A stretch of DNA of 64,000 nucleotides, taken from NCBI RefSeq assembly GCF_016907975.1, contig NZ_JAFBCY010000003.1:620001-684000 (forward strand). Direction: 5' to 3'. This document shows, piece by piece, positions 17,303 to 26,089 of this stretch. The position numbers and the translations under genes are program-made. The stretch comes from Methylopila capsulata (GTDB lineage Bacteria; Pseudomonadota; Alphaproteobacteria; Rhizobiales; Methylopilaceae). Numbering within the stretch: the first letter of the stretch is position 1; each line of letters opens with the position of its first letter. The notes beneath the pieces are model-generated. The model did not search any database and was not told the origin of the DNA. It was given only the letters and a program-made list of their open reading frames with translations.

Positions 17303-19246
17303 TCACCGCGTGCGCAGCAGCCAGACGAGATAGGCGCCGCCGAGCAGCGACGCAAAGAGCCCGAGCGGCAGCTGGTAGGGGAAGATCACCGTGCGGGCCA
17401 GAAGGTCGGCCGTCACCATCAGGATCGCGCCGTTGAGCGCGCCGCCGGCGAGATGGGCGCTCGGCCGCGTCAGGCCGCTGGCGTAGGCCGCATGGGGCGC
17501 GACCAGCCCGACGAAGCTCAGCGGCCCGACGATGAGCGCCGCCGCGGCGGCGAGCAGGGCTGCGAGCGCGGTGAGCGCGAGGCGGGCGGGCTGCAGGCCG
17601 AGCCCGAGACTGCGGGCGACCGGCGCCCCGAGCGGCAGCACGTCGAGCCAGCGGCCGACGAAGGCGAGCGGCAGCGCGAGCGCAACCGCCGCCGCGCAGG
17701 CGACCAGCGCCTCATCCGGCCCGATGGCGCTGGTCGAGCCGGAGATCCAGCCGAGCAGCGCGAAGGCGCGGGTCGACGCCGTGGCGATCACCGCGTTCAA
17801 CGCCGCGAGGCAGAGCGCGGAGAGGGTCGCGCCCGCGAGCAGGAAGCGCTCCGCCCCGACGCCCCGCGCTCCGGACATCGCCAGCATCAGCACGAGCGCC
17901 GCCAGCGCGCCGCAGGCGGAGCCCGCGAACCGCAGCGGCAACGCCGTGCTGGTGGCGAGCAGCATCACCACGGCGAGGCCAAGCCCGGCGCCGGCGCTGA
18001 CGCCCAGCACCTCGGGGCTCGCCAGCGGGTTTCCCGTCATGCGCTGCACGATCACGCCCGCGGCCCCCAGCATGGCGCCGGCCGCCGCCGCCGCGGCCGT
18101 GCGCGGCCAACGGAACGGCCAGAGTTCGGCGAAGCCCGCGCCGGTCGCCGCATGCCAGCCGTCCGGCGCGCGGCCGAGGGCCACGGCGGCGAGCAGCACG
18201 AGGGCCGCGAGCGCGAGGAGCACGGCGAAGGTGCGCGCAGCCGGCCGGGACGACGCGCGCACGGGCCTTTGCGGGCGGTCGGCCATCTTGAGGCGCGGCA
18301 GCAGCCGCAGCATCAGCGGCGCGCCGAGCAGCGCGGTCGCGGCCCCGGTGGGGATCTGGTCGAAGCCGGCGGGCAGGCTCTGCACCGCGCCGTCCGCAAG
18401 CCACAGCAGCATGGCGCCCACGGCCGGCGAGGCGAGCAGGACGGCTTTTGTCGTCCGCGCCCCGGACAGCCGGGCGAGCGCCGGGCCGGCAAGCCCCACG
18501 AAGGCGATCAGCCCGACCTCCGCCGCGACCGTCGTCGCCAGCGCCACGCCAACGCCGAGCGCCGCAAGCCGGATCGCCGCGACCGGCGCGCCGAGGCCGC
18601 GCGCGCCGGCGTCCCCCGTCGCGATCACGCCGAGCGGCCGCGCCAGAAGCGCCGCGGGAAGGGCCGCGAGGGCGAGCGCCGCCGTGATCGCGCCGGCCGG
18701 GCCCCAGCTCTGCTGGCTGAGCGAACCGCCGCCCCAGATCAGCAGCGCGAACAGGTATTCGCCCTGCGACAGGATCAGCGCGGCGCTGAGCGAACTCGCG
18801 ATCATCGCGACGATCATGCCGGTGAGGACGACGGAAACCGGATCGAGGCCGCGCCGCCAGGTCAGCGCCAGCACGGCCGCCACCGCTCCCGCGCCCCCCG
18901 CGAAGGCCGCCGCCTCGCGGCCCAGGCCGCCGAGCCCCGGCGCCAGCAGCGCGGCCAGCGTCAGCGCGAGCTGCGCGCCGGCGGAGACGCCGAGCGTCGC
19001 GGGCTCCGCCAGCGGATTGTCGAGCGCGGACTGCAGCAGCGCGCCGGCGAGCCCGAGCGCGGCGCCGGCGAGCAGCGCCGTCGCGGCCCGCGGGATCAGG
19101 CTGTAGAGCAGCAACAGGCGGTCGAGCTCGCTCGACGGCGTAAGTCCGGCGCCGAGATGCCGGCCGAGCGTCGCCGCCCACAGGGCCGCCGCGACGAGGC
19201 CGAGCAGGAGCCAGGGCGCCCATCCCCGGAGGCCCGCCTCACGCAT
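17303..19246 (-). CDS. fhuB: Iron-siderophore ABC transporter permease, fused FecCD domains (FhuB-like)
   Basis: 647 residues holding two complete FecCD permease units in tandem (about residues 1-320 and 330-647), each ending with the characteristic FVGLAGPALARL or FVGLVAPHAAY loop that docks the ATPase. This double-length layout is that of FhuB for ferric hydroxamates. It forms the inner-membrane channel working with the binding protein encoded upstream, whose 3' end overlaps its start by eight bases. No FhuC ATPase gene follows; the next gene is convergent. Very high GC with long antisense open frames that are not genes. Confidence 0.94.
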   Translation of the reverse strand: MREAGLRGWAPWLLLGLVAAALWAATLGRHLGAGLTPSSELDRLLLLYSLIPRAATALLAGAALGLAGALLQSALDNPLAEPATLGVSAGAQLALTLAALLAPGLGGLGREAAAFAGGAGAVAAVLALTWRRGLDPVSVVLTGMIVAMIASSLSAALILSQGEYLFALLIWGGGSLSQQSWGPAGAITAALALAALPAALLARPLGVIATGDAGARGLGAPVAAIRLAALGVGVALATTVAAEVGLIAFVGLAGPALARLSGARTTKAVLLASPAVGAMLLWLADGAVQSLPAGFDQIPTGAATALLGAPLMLRLLPRLKMADRPQRPVRASSRPAARTFAVLLALAALVLLAAVALGRAPDGWHAATGAGFAELWPFRWPRTAAAAAAGAMLGAAGVIVQRMTGNPLASPEVLGVSAGAGLGLAVVMLLATSTALPLRFAGSACGALAALVLMLAMSGARGVGAERFLLAGATLSALCLAALNAVIATASTRAFALLGWISGSTSAIGPDEALVACAAAVALALPLAFVGRWLDVLPLGAPVARSLGLGLQPARLALTALAALLAAAAALIVGPLSFVGLVAPHAAYASGLTRPSAHLAGGALNGAILMVTADLLARTVIFPYQLPLGLFASLLGGAYLVWLLRTR

Positions 19247-20138
19247 GGTCGCGGCCCGCCAGAGCCTCGTCGAGCAGGCGCGCGAACCGGAGCGCCGCGG
19301 GCAGCGCGCCGAACGGATTGACCGGGCCGAGATCGATCACGCGCCCGCCCGCGACCTGGGGCATCGCGCGCCAGAACGCGCTCCCGTTGAGGCTCCTCAG
19401 AACGTCGGGCGGCGTCGGCCCGACGATGACGATCCAGGCCTCGGGCATGGCGGCGAGCGCTTCCAGTCCGACGCTCGCGACCGCCCCATAGGCGCTGCCA
19501 CCCGCCCAGGCGGAGCGCAGGCCGAGCCGCGCCAGCACGTCGGCGAACAGGCTGTCGGCTCCGAAGGCGCGGAAATGCCTGATGTCACCGAAGTTCGTCA
19601 TCAGGAATGGACGGTCGGCGAAGGGCGCGAGCCGCGCCCTTCGTTCGCCAAGCGCGGCGTCGGCCCGAGCGACCAGCGCCTCCGCTTCGGCCGCGCGGGA
19701 CAGCCGCGCGCCCAGCGCCCGGCTTGCGGCTTCCGCCGCGGCGTAGGGCGACCGTCCGGGCTCGTAGATGGAAAAGCTCTCGACCGGCGCGACGCGCTCA
19801 AGCTGGGCGCGGTACTTCTCGTACCAGGGCGAGCTCAGGATCAGCTCCGGCCGCGCGTAAAGCAGCATCTCGGCGTTGATCTCGCCCCGCAGCCCGAGGT
19901 CCGCCACCTCGGCGGGCACGGCGGGTTCGATCGCGGCCCGGCGGAACAGCTTCAGTTCGGTCGCCGCGACGGGCGTGACGCCAAGCGCCAGCGCCGTCTC
20001 AAGCATCGCCCAATCGATCGCCGCCACTCGGAGGTTCGCGGCGCCGGCGGGAGCGACGAGGGAGCCGGCCAGACCCGTCGCCGCGAGCGACGTGATCAGC
20101 GCGCGCCGCGTGAGGCCTAAGGAGTATGGTCCGTTCAA
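19239..20138 (-). CDS. Iron-siderophore ABC transporter substrate-binding protein (FhuD-like)
   Basis: 299 residues from the TTG at 20138, chosen because GAAAGAG lies eight bases ahead and no ATG/GTG occurs before the signal sequence. The export signal TRRALITSLAATGLAGSLVAP looks Tat-like (two arginines then a hydrophobic core), as in FhuD. The fold is periplasmic binding protein class III: VAAIDWAMLETALALGV at the start, VADLGLRGEINAEMLLYARPELIL and the C-terminal GRVIDLGPVNPFGALPAALRF. It would bind a ferric hydroxamate delivered by the receptor encoded just upstream. Confidence 0.88.
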   Translation of the reverse strand: MNGPYSLGLTRRALITSLAATGLAGSLVAPAGAANLRVAAIDWAMLETALALGVTPVAATELKLFRRAAIEPAVPAEVADLGLRGEINAEMLLYARPELILSSPWYEKYRAQLERVAPVESFSIYEPGRSPYAAAEAASRALGARLSRAAEAEALVARADAALGERRARLAPFADRPFLMTNFGDIRHFRAFGADSLFADVLARLGLRSAWAGGSAYGAVASVGLEALAAMPEAWIVIVGPTPPDVLRSLNGSAFWRAMPQVAGGRVIDLGPVNPFGALPAALRFARLLDEALAGRDHA

Positions 20139-20162
20139 GCGCCAAGCTCTTTCAAACGCACG

Positions 20163-20186
20163 AAGGGGCCGGCGAGCCGGCCCCTT
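20163..20186 (-). terminator. Hairpin between the receptor and fhuD-like genes
   Basis: Perfect 10-base arms AAGGGGCCGG (20163-20172) and CCGGCCCCTT (20177-20186) with a four-base loop lie 23 bases after the receptor stop on the minus strand. No strong T run follows, so it may attenuate rather than end transcription, giving more receptor than inner-membrane components. Confidence 0.55.
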
Positions 20187-20208
20187 CCACAGATAGCAGA
20201 CGTTCAGC

Positions 20209-22485
20209 TCACCACGTGTAGCTCGCCTTGACCAACGCCCGGCGGCCCTCGCCATAGGAGCAGACGTTGATGCCCTGGCACCCCGACACGTAACGTTTGT
20301 CGAACAGGTTCGTCACGTTGAGGCTGACCTTGTAGGCGTCCCACTCGTAACGCGCCGCGACGTCGAACAGCGTGGCGGACGGGACCTTCACCGTGTTCGG
20401 CTGGGTGGCCTCCGACTTGCCGAGGTAGCGAACGCCGCCGCCCAGGCTCACGCCCTTCATCGCGCCAGTTGTGAAGGTGTAGTCGAGGAAGGCGGAGCCG
20501 ATGATTTCGGGGACGAGATAGGGCTGTTCGCCCTTGAGCGACGTGCCTGTGTCTGACTGGCCCTTTAAGATTTTCAGCTGATAAGCCGTAAATGCGCCGA
20601 TAAACTTCCAGTTCTCAGTCAGGTTCGCCTGCGCCTCGATCTCAAAACCGCGCGAGCGGACCTTACCAAGCTGGGTCTGCGCTTGGAACGGCCCGTTGAC
20701 GACGTTCTCTTTCTCAAGGTCGAAGATCGCTGCGCTGACGAAGATCGGCAAAGTGCTCGGCGCATACTTTACGCCGACCTCATACTGCACGCCGGTTTCG
20801 GGCTTGAACAGCGTGCGGCGCGTTCCGCCAGTCACTGCGGTGATGTTCGAGCCAAGCAGTGGATTGAAGGTGCTTGCGACACTGACGTACGGGACGAGAC
20901 CGCTGGAGAACTCATAGCCAAGCCCCGCACGCCCGCTGAACCGGCCCTTTTCGTAGGTCTTGTCCTCGCCAGTGTCGTTTAAGCCGCCGAAGGGCGAAGG
21001 CAGCCTTTTGAAGTTCGCGTCGGTCCAGATGCGATCATAGCGACCGTTCAGGGTCGCGATGAAGCCGCCGCCGAAACGGACTTGATCCTGCGCATAGACG
21101 CCGACTTGATGAAGGCTGGTGTTCTCATCGATGTAAGGGAAGGTACCGGGCTGAGCGTCGTTCAGATCGGGATTATGAACGTCGACCGACGTCGCAAAGG
21201 AGTTCGACGCCTGCACTTGGTCGATGTGATAGAACTTATAGTCGACGCCGAAGAGGAAGGTGTGATCGAGGCCGCCGGTCTCGAACTTGGCTGTCGCGCT
21301 ATTGTCGGCGGTAAAGCTGACGGCCTCCGTATCGTGGTCAAAGCGGATGCGAGCGAGCTGCGTATTGCCGGCGCTAGGCCGATCGGCGAAGCCGTAGCCG
21401 AAGGGGTAGAGCTGGTCTTCCTTGACATGACCGTAGGCGAACCGAGCCTTGGAGTTCACGGTCCAAGTCGGATTCACCTCATGTCGGAGGTCGTAACCAA
21501 GCATAACTTGGCGGCGATCGAACCGGTCGATATCGGGATCGGAGTAGTTTTCCTTCCGGTTGATTCGTCCGAGGTCAATCGCGCCATCCAGGGAAGTTGC
21601 CCGCTTTACAGTCCCATAGTACGGCAAGAAATCGCCGCCGCCGTGGTTCTGGTCCATGTGCTGGTAGTTAGCATATACGGTCAGATCCGTGCCGGCATCA
21701 GGCGAATAGGTCGCGGAGCCTTGAATGACGCCGCGGATGCCGTCCTCATGCTTGCTGTAGCCGTCGCCGCCCTCCAGTTTGCCCGTGACACGGTACTTCC
21801 ACACCGGCGGCAGCGGCGCGATCTTGCTTACGATTTCGTTCGGAATGGCTCTGTTGACGTCGAAGGCGACGAAGCCGGTAGGGTAGTTGTCGATCCCGAC
21901 TTCGACCTCGTTGAAGTCGTAGTCCAGGGGGCGCTTGCTGACGTAGTTGATGATGCCGCCGATGTTGCCGCCGCCGTAGAGCGAAGACGACGCGCCGCGC
22001 AGCACTTCGACCCGCTCCAGTAGATAGCTGTCGGTGTAGAAATTGCCGAAGGCGAAGTTGGACAATTGCATGCCGTCGCGATAGACGCCGGTCTGCGTCG
22101 CGTCGAAGCCGCGGATGTAGAACCAGTTGTTGTCGCTGTCTTCGCCGAAAGGCTGGGCAAACACGCCGGCTGAATAGCGCACCGCCTCATCGGCCTTCTG
22201 GGTGCCAAGATCGTCCATCTGGCTACGTCCGACCACGCCGATCGACTGCGGGATCAGCTGAATCGGGGTGTCGGTCTTCGACCCCGTCGTCGTTGCGCGC
22301 GGGACGTAGCCGTCGACCGGGCCGGTTCCCGTCTGCACGCCGCGGCCGGTGACGGTAAGTTCGTCGAGGGCGACCGTCCCGCCGTCGGCGGCCTGCTGCG
22401 CGACGGCGGGAGCAACGAGGAGCGCGGACGCTGCAACCCCGATCAACAGTGCGCTCTTCAATCCAGCGCCGCGGCTCTTTCTCAT
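20209..22485 (-). CDS. TonB-dependent ferric-siderophore receptor (FhuA/FoxA type)
   Basis: 758 residues from the ATG at 22485, which begins a clear signal peptide (MRKSRGAGLKSALLIGV to APAVAQQ); an upstream in-frame ATG at 22560 is disfavoured. The plug domain (about 60-180) has DTPIQLIPQSIGVV and the LLERVEVLRGASSSLYGGG motif; the rest is a 22-strand barrel ending in the aromatic residues YTW. It imports an iron chelate through the outer membrane, powered by TonB. The gene looks less GC-rich than its neighbours between roughly 20570 and 21800. It is followed by the fhuD- and fhuB-like genes and is divergent from an AraC regulator. Confidence 0.95.
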   Translation of the reverse strand: MRKSRGAGLKSALLIGVAASALLVAPAVAQQAADGGTVALDELTVTGRGVQTGTGPVDGYVPRATTTGSKTDTPIQLIPQSIGVVGRSQMDDLGTQKADEAVRYSAGVFAQPFGEDSDNNWFYIRGFDATQTGVYRDGMQLSNFAFGNFYTDSYLLERVEVLRGASSSLYGGGNIGGIINYVSKRPLDYDFNEVEVGIDNYPTGFVAFDVNRAIPNEIVSKIAPLPPVWKYRVTGKLEGGDGYSKHEDGIRGVIQGSATYSPDAGTDLTVYANYQHMDQNHGGGDFLPYYGTVKRATSLDGAIDLGRINRKENYSDPDIDRFDRRQVMLGYDLRHEVNPTWTVNSKARFAYGHVKEDQLYPFGYGFADRPSAGNTQLARIRFDHDTEAVSFTADNSATAKFETGGLDHTFLFGVDYKFYHIDQVQASNSFATSVDVHNPDLNDAQPGTFPYIDENTSLHQVGVYAQDQVRFGGGFIATLNGRYDRIWTDANFKRLPSPFGGLNDTGEDKTYEKGRFSGRAGLGYEFSSGLVPYVSVASTFNPLLGSNITAVTGGTRRTLFKPETGVQYEVGVKYAPSTLPIFVSAAIFDLEKENVVNGPFQAQTQLGKVRSRGFEIEAQANLTENWKFIGAFTAYQLKILKGQSDTGTSLKGEQPYLVPEIIGSAFLDYTFTTGAMKGVSLGGGVRYLGKSEATQPNTVKVPSATLFDVAARYEWDAYKVSLNVTNLFDKRYVSGCQGINVCSYGEGRRALVKASYTW

Positions 22486-22504
22486 CGTACGCCCATGTAT
22501 TGTT

Positions 22505-22541
22505 AGTTTAGAGCGACTATAAAGAGCTAGATTAGAACTCT
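22505..22541. promoter_or_regulatory. Iron-type regulatory region upstream of the receptor gene
   Basis: AGTTTAGA (22505-22512) is followed by the imperfect palindrome AGAGCTAGATTAGAACTCT (22523-22541). AGTTTAGA recurs upstream of bfd (59197) and bfr (59631), suggesting a shared iron-responsive site of the Irr ICE type. The palindrome could alternatively be the target of the divergent AraC protein. Confidence 0.5.
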
Positions 22542-22709
22542 TAAAACAGATGCCGCCCATGGAGATTGTGTCCTAACAGCGGCATCTAGATTTTTATTGA
22601 TCGTTTTTGCTTGAACGTTGTCGCCTTTTGGGCAGTTTCGCTGAATGCTGCGAAAGCGTCGCTGAGCGATGCCGCGCCGCAACAGTGCGGGCGCCAAAGG
22701 AGACGGGCG

Positions 22710-23570
22710 ATGGCGGCCTTCCGACCGCGGATGGAGTCGCGGCGCGACGGGATCGAGGTCGTGGACGGCTGGCGACGCTCCGGCGCCTCAGGCTGCGTCG
22801 AGCTGTGGCGCGCGAACTGCGCGTCGGGCGCCAGCGGCGACTACGTTTCGCAAGACCCCCGACTGTTCGTGGTGCTCGAGCCGCTCGCGGCCCCGATGGC
22901 GTTCCGGGACGCAGGGCGGCAGGTCGCGGTGTCGACGGGCTCCGGCTTCAGCTTCGTGCCCGCGGGCGTGCGCCTGTCCTCCTGCTTCGCCGGCGCCACC
23001 TCGATCCTCCATCTCGACGTGCATCTGTCCGCCGAGTGGCTGCGCGAGATGATCGGAGAGGACGGCGCGCTCGCCGAACCCCGGCTGATGGCGAGCGACG
23101 AGCGCGCGCTCTCCCTGGCGCGGATGCTCGCCGCGGAATGCGCGAGCGCCACGCCCCTGCCCCCGCTCTACGGCGACAGCCTGACGGCCGCGCTGATCTC
23201 CGCCGCGATGGGCGCGACCGTCCCGGTCGCCCGCAAGCGCAGCGGCCTGCCTAAGCGCAAGCTCGACGCCGCCATCGGCTACATCGAGGCGAACTGCGGC
23301 CGCCCCATCCGTCTCCAGGAGCTCGCCGACCTCACGGGCATGACGCAGAGCCACTTCAGCCACGCCTTCAAGGCGGCGACCGGCGTGCCGCCGCACCGCT
23401 GGCAGATGCAGGCGCGCATACGCAAGGCGCAGGACCTGCTGAAGCGCAGCGACGCTTCGCTCACGGAGATCGCCGCCGAGACCGGGTTTTCGGACCAGCC
23501 GCATTTCACCCGCGTTTTCCGTCAGATCATCGGCCGGACCCCCGCCGCCTGGCGCGACGCCCCGGGCTGA
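22710..23570 (+). CDS. AraC family regulator, likely of siderophore uptake
   Basis: 286 residues. The ATG at 22710 follows AAGGAG by seven bases; an earlier in-frame ATG at 22611 has no such site. The C-terminal AraC domain (about 185-286) shows IRLQELADLTGMTQSHFSHAF and LTEIAAETGFSDQPHFTRVF with the ending GRTPAAWR. Divergent transcription from the TonB receptor gene and the AraC/PchR custom of sensing intracellular siderophore suggest it activates the receptor and uptake operon. The effector is unknown. Confidence 0.9.
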   Translation: MAAFRPRMESRRDGIEVVDGWRRSGASGCVELWRANCASGASGDYVSQDPRLFVVLEPLAAPMAFRDAGRQVAVSTGSGFSFVPAGVRLSSCFAGATSILHLDVHLSAEWLREMIGEDGALAEPRLMASDERALSLARMLAAECASATPLPPLYGDSLTAALISAAMGATVPVARKRSGLPKRKLDAAIGYIEANCGRPIRLQELADLTGMTQSHFSHAFKAATGVPPHRWQMQARIRKAQDLLKRSDASLTEIAAETGFSDQPHFTRVFRQIIGRTPAAWRDAPG

Positions 23571-23647
23571 GCCCAATCCCCGGGGCGCGCGCAGACCTCT
23601 CGACGCAATCGACGCCCCCTCGGCGCGCCGCCGCGGCCAAGCGAAAA

Positions 23648-23679
23648 CGCCCCGCTCGGCCGAAGCCGGAAGCGGGGCG
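23648..23679 (-). terminator. Intrinsic terminator of the RTX gene
   Basis: Arms CGCCCCGCT (23648-23656) and AGCGGGGCG (23671-23679) with a further inner stem; on the minus strand the hairpin is followed by GTTTTCGC. It lies 35 bases after the RTX stop. It may also end the AraC transcript from the other side. Confidence 0.8.
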
Positions 23680-23714
23680 CCCATTCACCGGGGTTCGTTC
23701 GGTCTCGACGAAGA

Positions 23715-24905
23715 CTAGAGGATGAAGTCGTCGGCGGTGACGCTGCCCAGGCCCGCGAGCTTGACCGAGAAGTCGGCCACGCGGTCGCCGTCGACGTCCG
23801 TGAACACAACAAGCGCGTTCTGATAGACTTGGTAGCGCACTTCGTCGCCGGCGCCGGTGAATTTCCCGGTGCCGATGAAGCTGAGGTCGTTGTTCGCGTC
23901 GAGGGCGCTGAGATTGATCTTGTCGCCCTCCGCCGAGCTGAAGTCGCTGATCGTGTCCCGGGTATCCGACGTCACGCCGCTGTCGGCGATGTTGTTGAAG
24001 ATGAAGGTGTCGGCGCCCGTCTTTCCGAAGAGCACGTCGACGCCCCTGCCGCCTGTGAGCGCATCGTCGCCGGCGCCGCCCACGAGGCGGTCGTTTCCGC
24101 CGCCGCCCCGCAACTGGTCGTTGCCGGAGCCGCCGTGGAGGGTGTTGGCGCCCGAGTCGCCGACCAGCGTATCGTTGAACCCGGAGCCGACGACGTTCTG
24201 GATGTGAGTGTAGCTGTCGCCGGCGGCATGCCCGCCCGAGGCGGAGCCGGTCGTCAGGTTGATGCTGACCTTCGCGTTCGACGCGGTGTAGTCGAGGGTG
24301 TTCGACCCCGCGCCCCCGTCGATGGTGTCCGCTCCGGCGAGACCCGAGATCACGTCGTCGCCGTTGTACCCGAGTAGATGGTCTCCGCCGGAGCCGCCGC
24401 TCAGGTTGTCCGCGCCGCTGAAGGCCTGCGCGGGCAGGCTCGGCGTGGCGTCGAGATGAAGGTTGCCGATCGCCTCCGTGCCTTCGCCGCCGATCAGTCC
24501 GCTGACGAGGTCGAGCAACCCTGTGACCGTGCCGATCACCCCGCTCGCCTCGCTGCCGAAGTCGACGGTGACGGCGTCGCCGGCATAGCTTGCGACGACC
24601 CCGCCGCTGGCGTTGGTCACCGTGATCTGGTCGTAGTAGCCGCTGGCGCTCACCGTCCCTGCCAGCAGCGACCCGGTGAAGCTCGCGGTAAACTCGCCGA
24701 TGTAATGATAGGTCAGACCGTTCGCCGTAAACGTGTATTCCGAGTACGTATCTTGAGCATTACCGGTCAGTATGCTCCCAGATGTACTTGTCCGATTGGC
24801 AAATGACTCCCCCGTCGACTGACCTGTGTTATCGATCCACAGATTTCGATTGTCGAAACCGGTTGAGCCTCCCGAAGTGTACGTTGACATTCTGCCCATC
24901 CCCAT
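23715..24905 (-). CDS. RTX calcium-binding secreted protein
   Basis: 396 residues. The first ~150 residues are Ser/Thr/Gly-rich with no recognised fold. Residues about 165-290 hold hemolysin-type nonapeptides of the GGxGxDxLx form (GGSGNDQLRGGGGNDRLVGG, AGADTIDGGAGSNTLDY), which bind calcium outside the cell. The last ~100 residues resemble the serralysin C-terminal RTX/secretion domain (GADTFIFNNI, RDTISDFSSAEGDKINL) ending in DDFIL, a typical type I secretion tail. No protease or lipase motif is visible, and no type I secretion genes are nearby. Starts at 24905, 24899 and 24890 are all possible; no strong ribosome site decides. Confidence 0.85.
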   Translation of the reverse strand: MGMGRMSTYTSGGSTGFDNRNLWIDNTGQSTGESFANRTSTSGSILTGNAQDTYSEYTFTANGLTYHYIGEFTASFTGSLLAGTVSASGYYDQITVTNASGGVVASYAGDAVTVDFGSEASGVIGTVTGLLDLVSGLIGGEGTEAIGNLHLDATPSLPAQAFSGADNLSGGSGGDHLLGYNGDDVISGLAGADTIDGGAGSNTLDYTASNAKVSINLTTGSASGGHAAGDSYTHIQNVVGSGFNDTLVGDSGANTLHGGSGNDQLRGGGGNDRLVGGAGDDALTGGRGVDVLFGKTGADTFIFNNIADSGVTSDTRDTISDFSSAEGDKINLSALDANNDLSFIGTGKFTGAGDEVRYQVYQNALVVFTDVDGDRVADFSVKLAGLGSVTADDFIL

Positions 24906-25302
24906 AGTTGTGCACTAATGTTGATCAGCAGATCACTAAGCGAATGATCGATTTCCTTATATGAAAGATGGCATTTGAATCGAAGTTGGAGGGAACTCGG
25001 GGGCGCTCAAAAAAGGGTGGGAGCGGAACCAATTACGCTGTTCGCTACACGATTGAATAATAAGGATTTTGGGGACCGCGAATTCCCACTGGGGTGCAAT
25101 TTCCGGGCGGTTCAACTGCACAATCGCTGGCAAAGTTAGACTTTATAACTAGTCATTTGATCACTAGAACTGCGCGCGCGCCTTTGAAAAGTCGCCCTCG
25201 CCAAATGCCAAGTAAGATTTATCGGTCTGGATCGAATATTTAGATATTTACATAAACCAAAGCGAATTCAGCGCCTCGCATCACCCCGCCGCGATGAACC
25301 TC

Positions 25303-25412
25303 GAGCGGTTTCGGGTCAGATGAACGCGACGGTGTTTCAGGCTCCGCGGTCGCCCCGGGCTTGTCCCGGAACGACGGCGGGTTCAGTGGGTCAACGAGGC
25401 TCGAAACCGCTC
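25303..25412. repeat. Perfect 11-base inverted repeat enclosing a REP-like core
   Basis: GAGCGGTTTCG (25303-25313) is repeated inverted as CGAAACCGCTC (25402-25412). The enclosed DNA includes CCCCGGGCTTGTCCCGG, a core common in alphaproteobacterial intergenic palindromes. It looks like another RIME/REP-type element. Confidence 0.75.
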
Positions 25413-25414
25413 TG

Positions 25415-25434
25415 ATATACGTCAATATACGTCA
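25415..25434. repeat. Tandem direct repeat of a 10-mer
   Basis: ATATACGTCA occurs twice without a gap (25415-25424 and 25425-25434), immediately after the inverted repeat. The spacing is about one helical turn, which would place two identical sites on the same DNA face. No adjacent start codon makes the target gene clear. Confidence 0.7.
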
Positions 25435-25603
25435 TCGAGACGATCTTAACGATCGACCGGCGCGCGTGCCGTCGCCTAGAGCCATGCCGGCCGCATAGGA
25501 GCGTAGCTTGTCGACAGTTGGGAATTGTCGTCGCCGGGCGACGCTTATCTCCAGTCGTCATCGGAACGGCGGCGTTCGCGGCGCATCTTCGCGCAAGAAA
25601 TAC

Positions 25604-25924
25604 TCAGGCGGCCAAGTCCAGCCGCTTATGGAAGTGATCCGCCAGGGCCGCGAAGAACAGCCGCTGCCGCTGAAGTTCGTCTTCCGTCGGCTGGCCGCGC
25701 TTGTTCTCGTCGACCGCCGCCAGCGAAACCGCCGCGGCGTCCAGCCGTTCGAACAGAGCTTCAAAGTAGCGCGGCACGTTGACCATCGGCGCGTTGATCA
25801 GCGGCTCGAGTTCATCCGCCAGCGTGGACACGCGGTCTTCGAGGTCCGCGGCGCCGCCAGCGGCGTAGGCGGCGGCCCGCGCCGCGACGAGTTCCATAGC
25901 CTCGCCGACGCTGATCGTGCCCAT
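25604..25924 (-). CDS. Small protein of unknown function
   Basis: 106 residues from the ATG at 25924, which lies seven bases after AGAGGAG; an in-frame ATG at 25948 lacks this. The protein is largely helical and acidic in the middle (DLEDRVSTLADELEPLI), with no signal, membrane segment or cysteine motif. I do not recognise a family. A near-consensus CtrA box lies 52 bases upstream, so cell-cycle regulation is possible. It is alone on its strand, with the mucR gene 166 bases further up. Confidence 0.72.
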   Translation of the reverse strand: MGTISVGEAMELVAARAAAYAAGGAADLEDRVSTLADELEPLINAPMVNVPRYFEALFERLDAAAVSLAAVDENKRGQPTEDELQRQRLFFAALADHFHKRLDLAA

Positions 25925-25975
25925 GGAGCGCTCCTCTATCGTGTTCATCCGACCACGATCGAAGCGCCTTCATGG

Positions 25976-25991
25976 TTTACGATCCGTTAAC
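25976..25991 (-). promoter_or_regulatory. CtrA-like box upstream of the 106-residue protein
   Basis: TTTA-N7-TTAAC, one base away from the CtrA consensus TTAA-N7-TTAAC, centred about 60 bases before the start at 25924. A second full-consensus box precedes the histidine kinase gene at 56248 at a similar distance. Confidence 0.5.
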
Positions 25992-26089
25992 GCCCGGCCC
26001 GCCGGACGCCTGCGCCCGGCGGGAACAGCGGTCCGCCCAAAGGGCGACGGGCGAGCGCCGCGAGGGCGCTCGCCGACGCAGGACGTGGA

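Larger units (their letters stand above)
24906..25603. other. Gene-free, AT-richer region with several palindromes
   Basis: About 700 bases with no convincing gene; bases 24906-25250 are visibly richer in A/T than surrounding DNA. Repeated elements are TGATC-agca-GATCA (24922-24935), CTAGT-N9-ACTAG (25149-25167) and two copies of GATCACTA (24931-24938, 25159-25166), plus the structures annotated separately at 25303-25434. It includes the RTX promoter region and ends downstream of the small gene at 25604. Confidence 0.7.

Noticed and set aside
17453-19321. Open frame of 622 codons on the plus strand opposite the fhuB-like gene
   Set aside because: Arg/Gly/Glu-rich low-complexity translation antisense to a clear FecCD permease; not a gene.
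25240-25425. Possible 61-residue minus-strand gene
   Set aside because: No ribosome site, and it lies across the inverted repeat 25303-25412.
25508-25990. Plus-strand frame opposite the 106-residue gene
   Set aside because: The minus-strand frame has a good ribosome site and a normal protein composition; this one does not.
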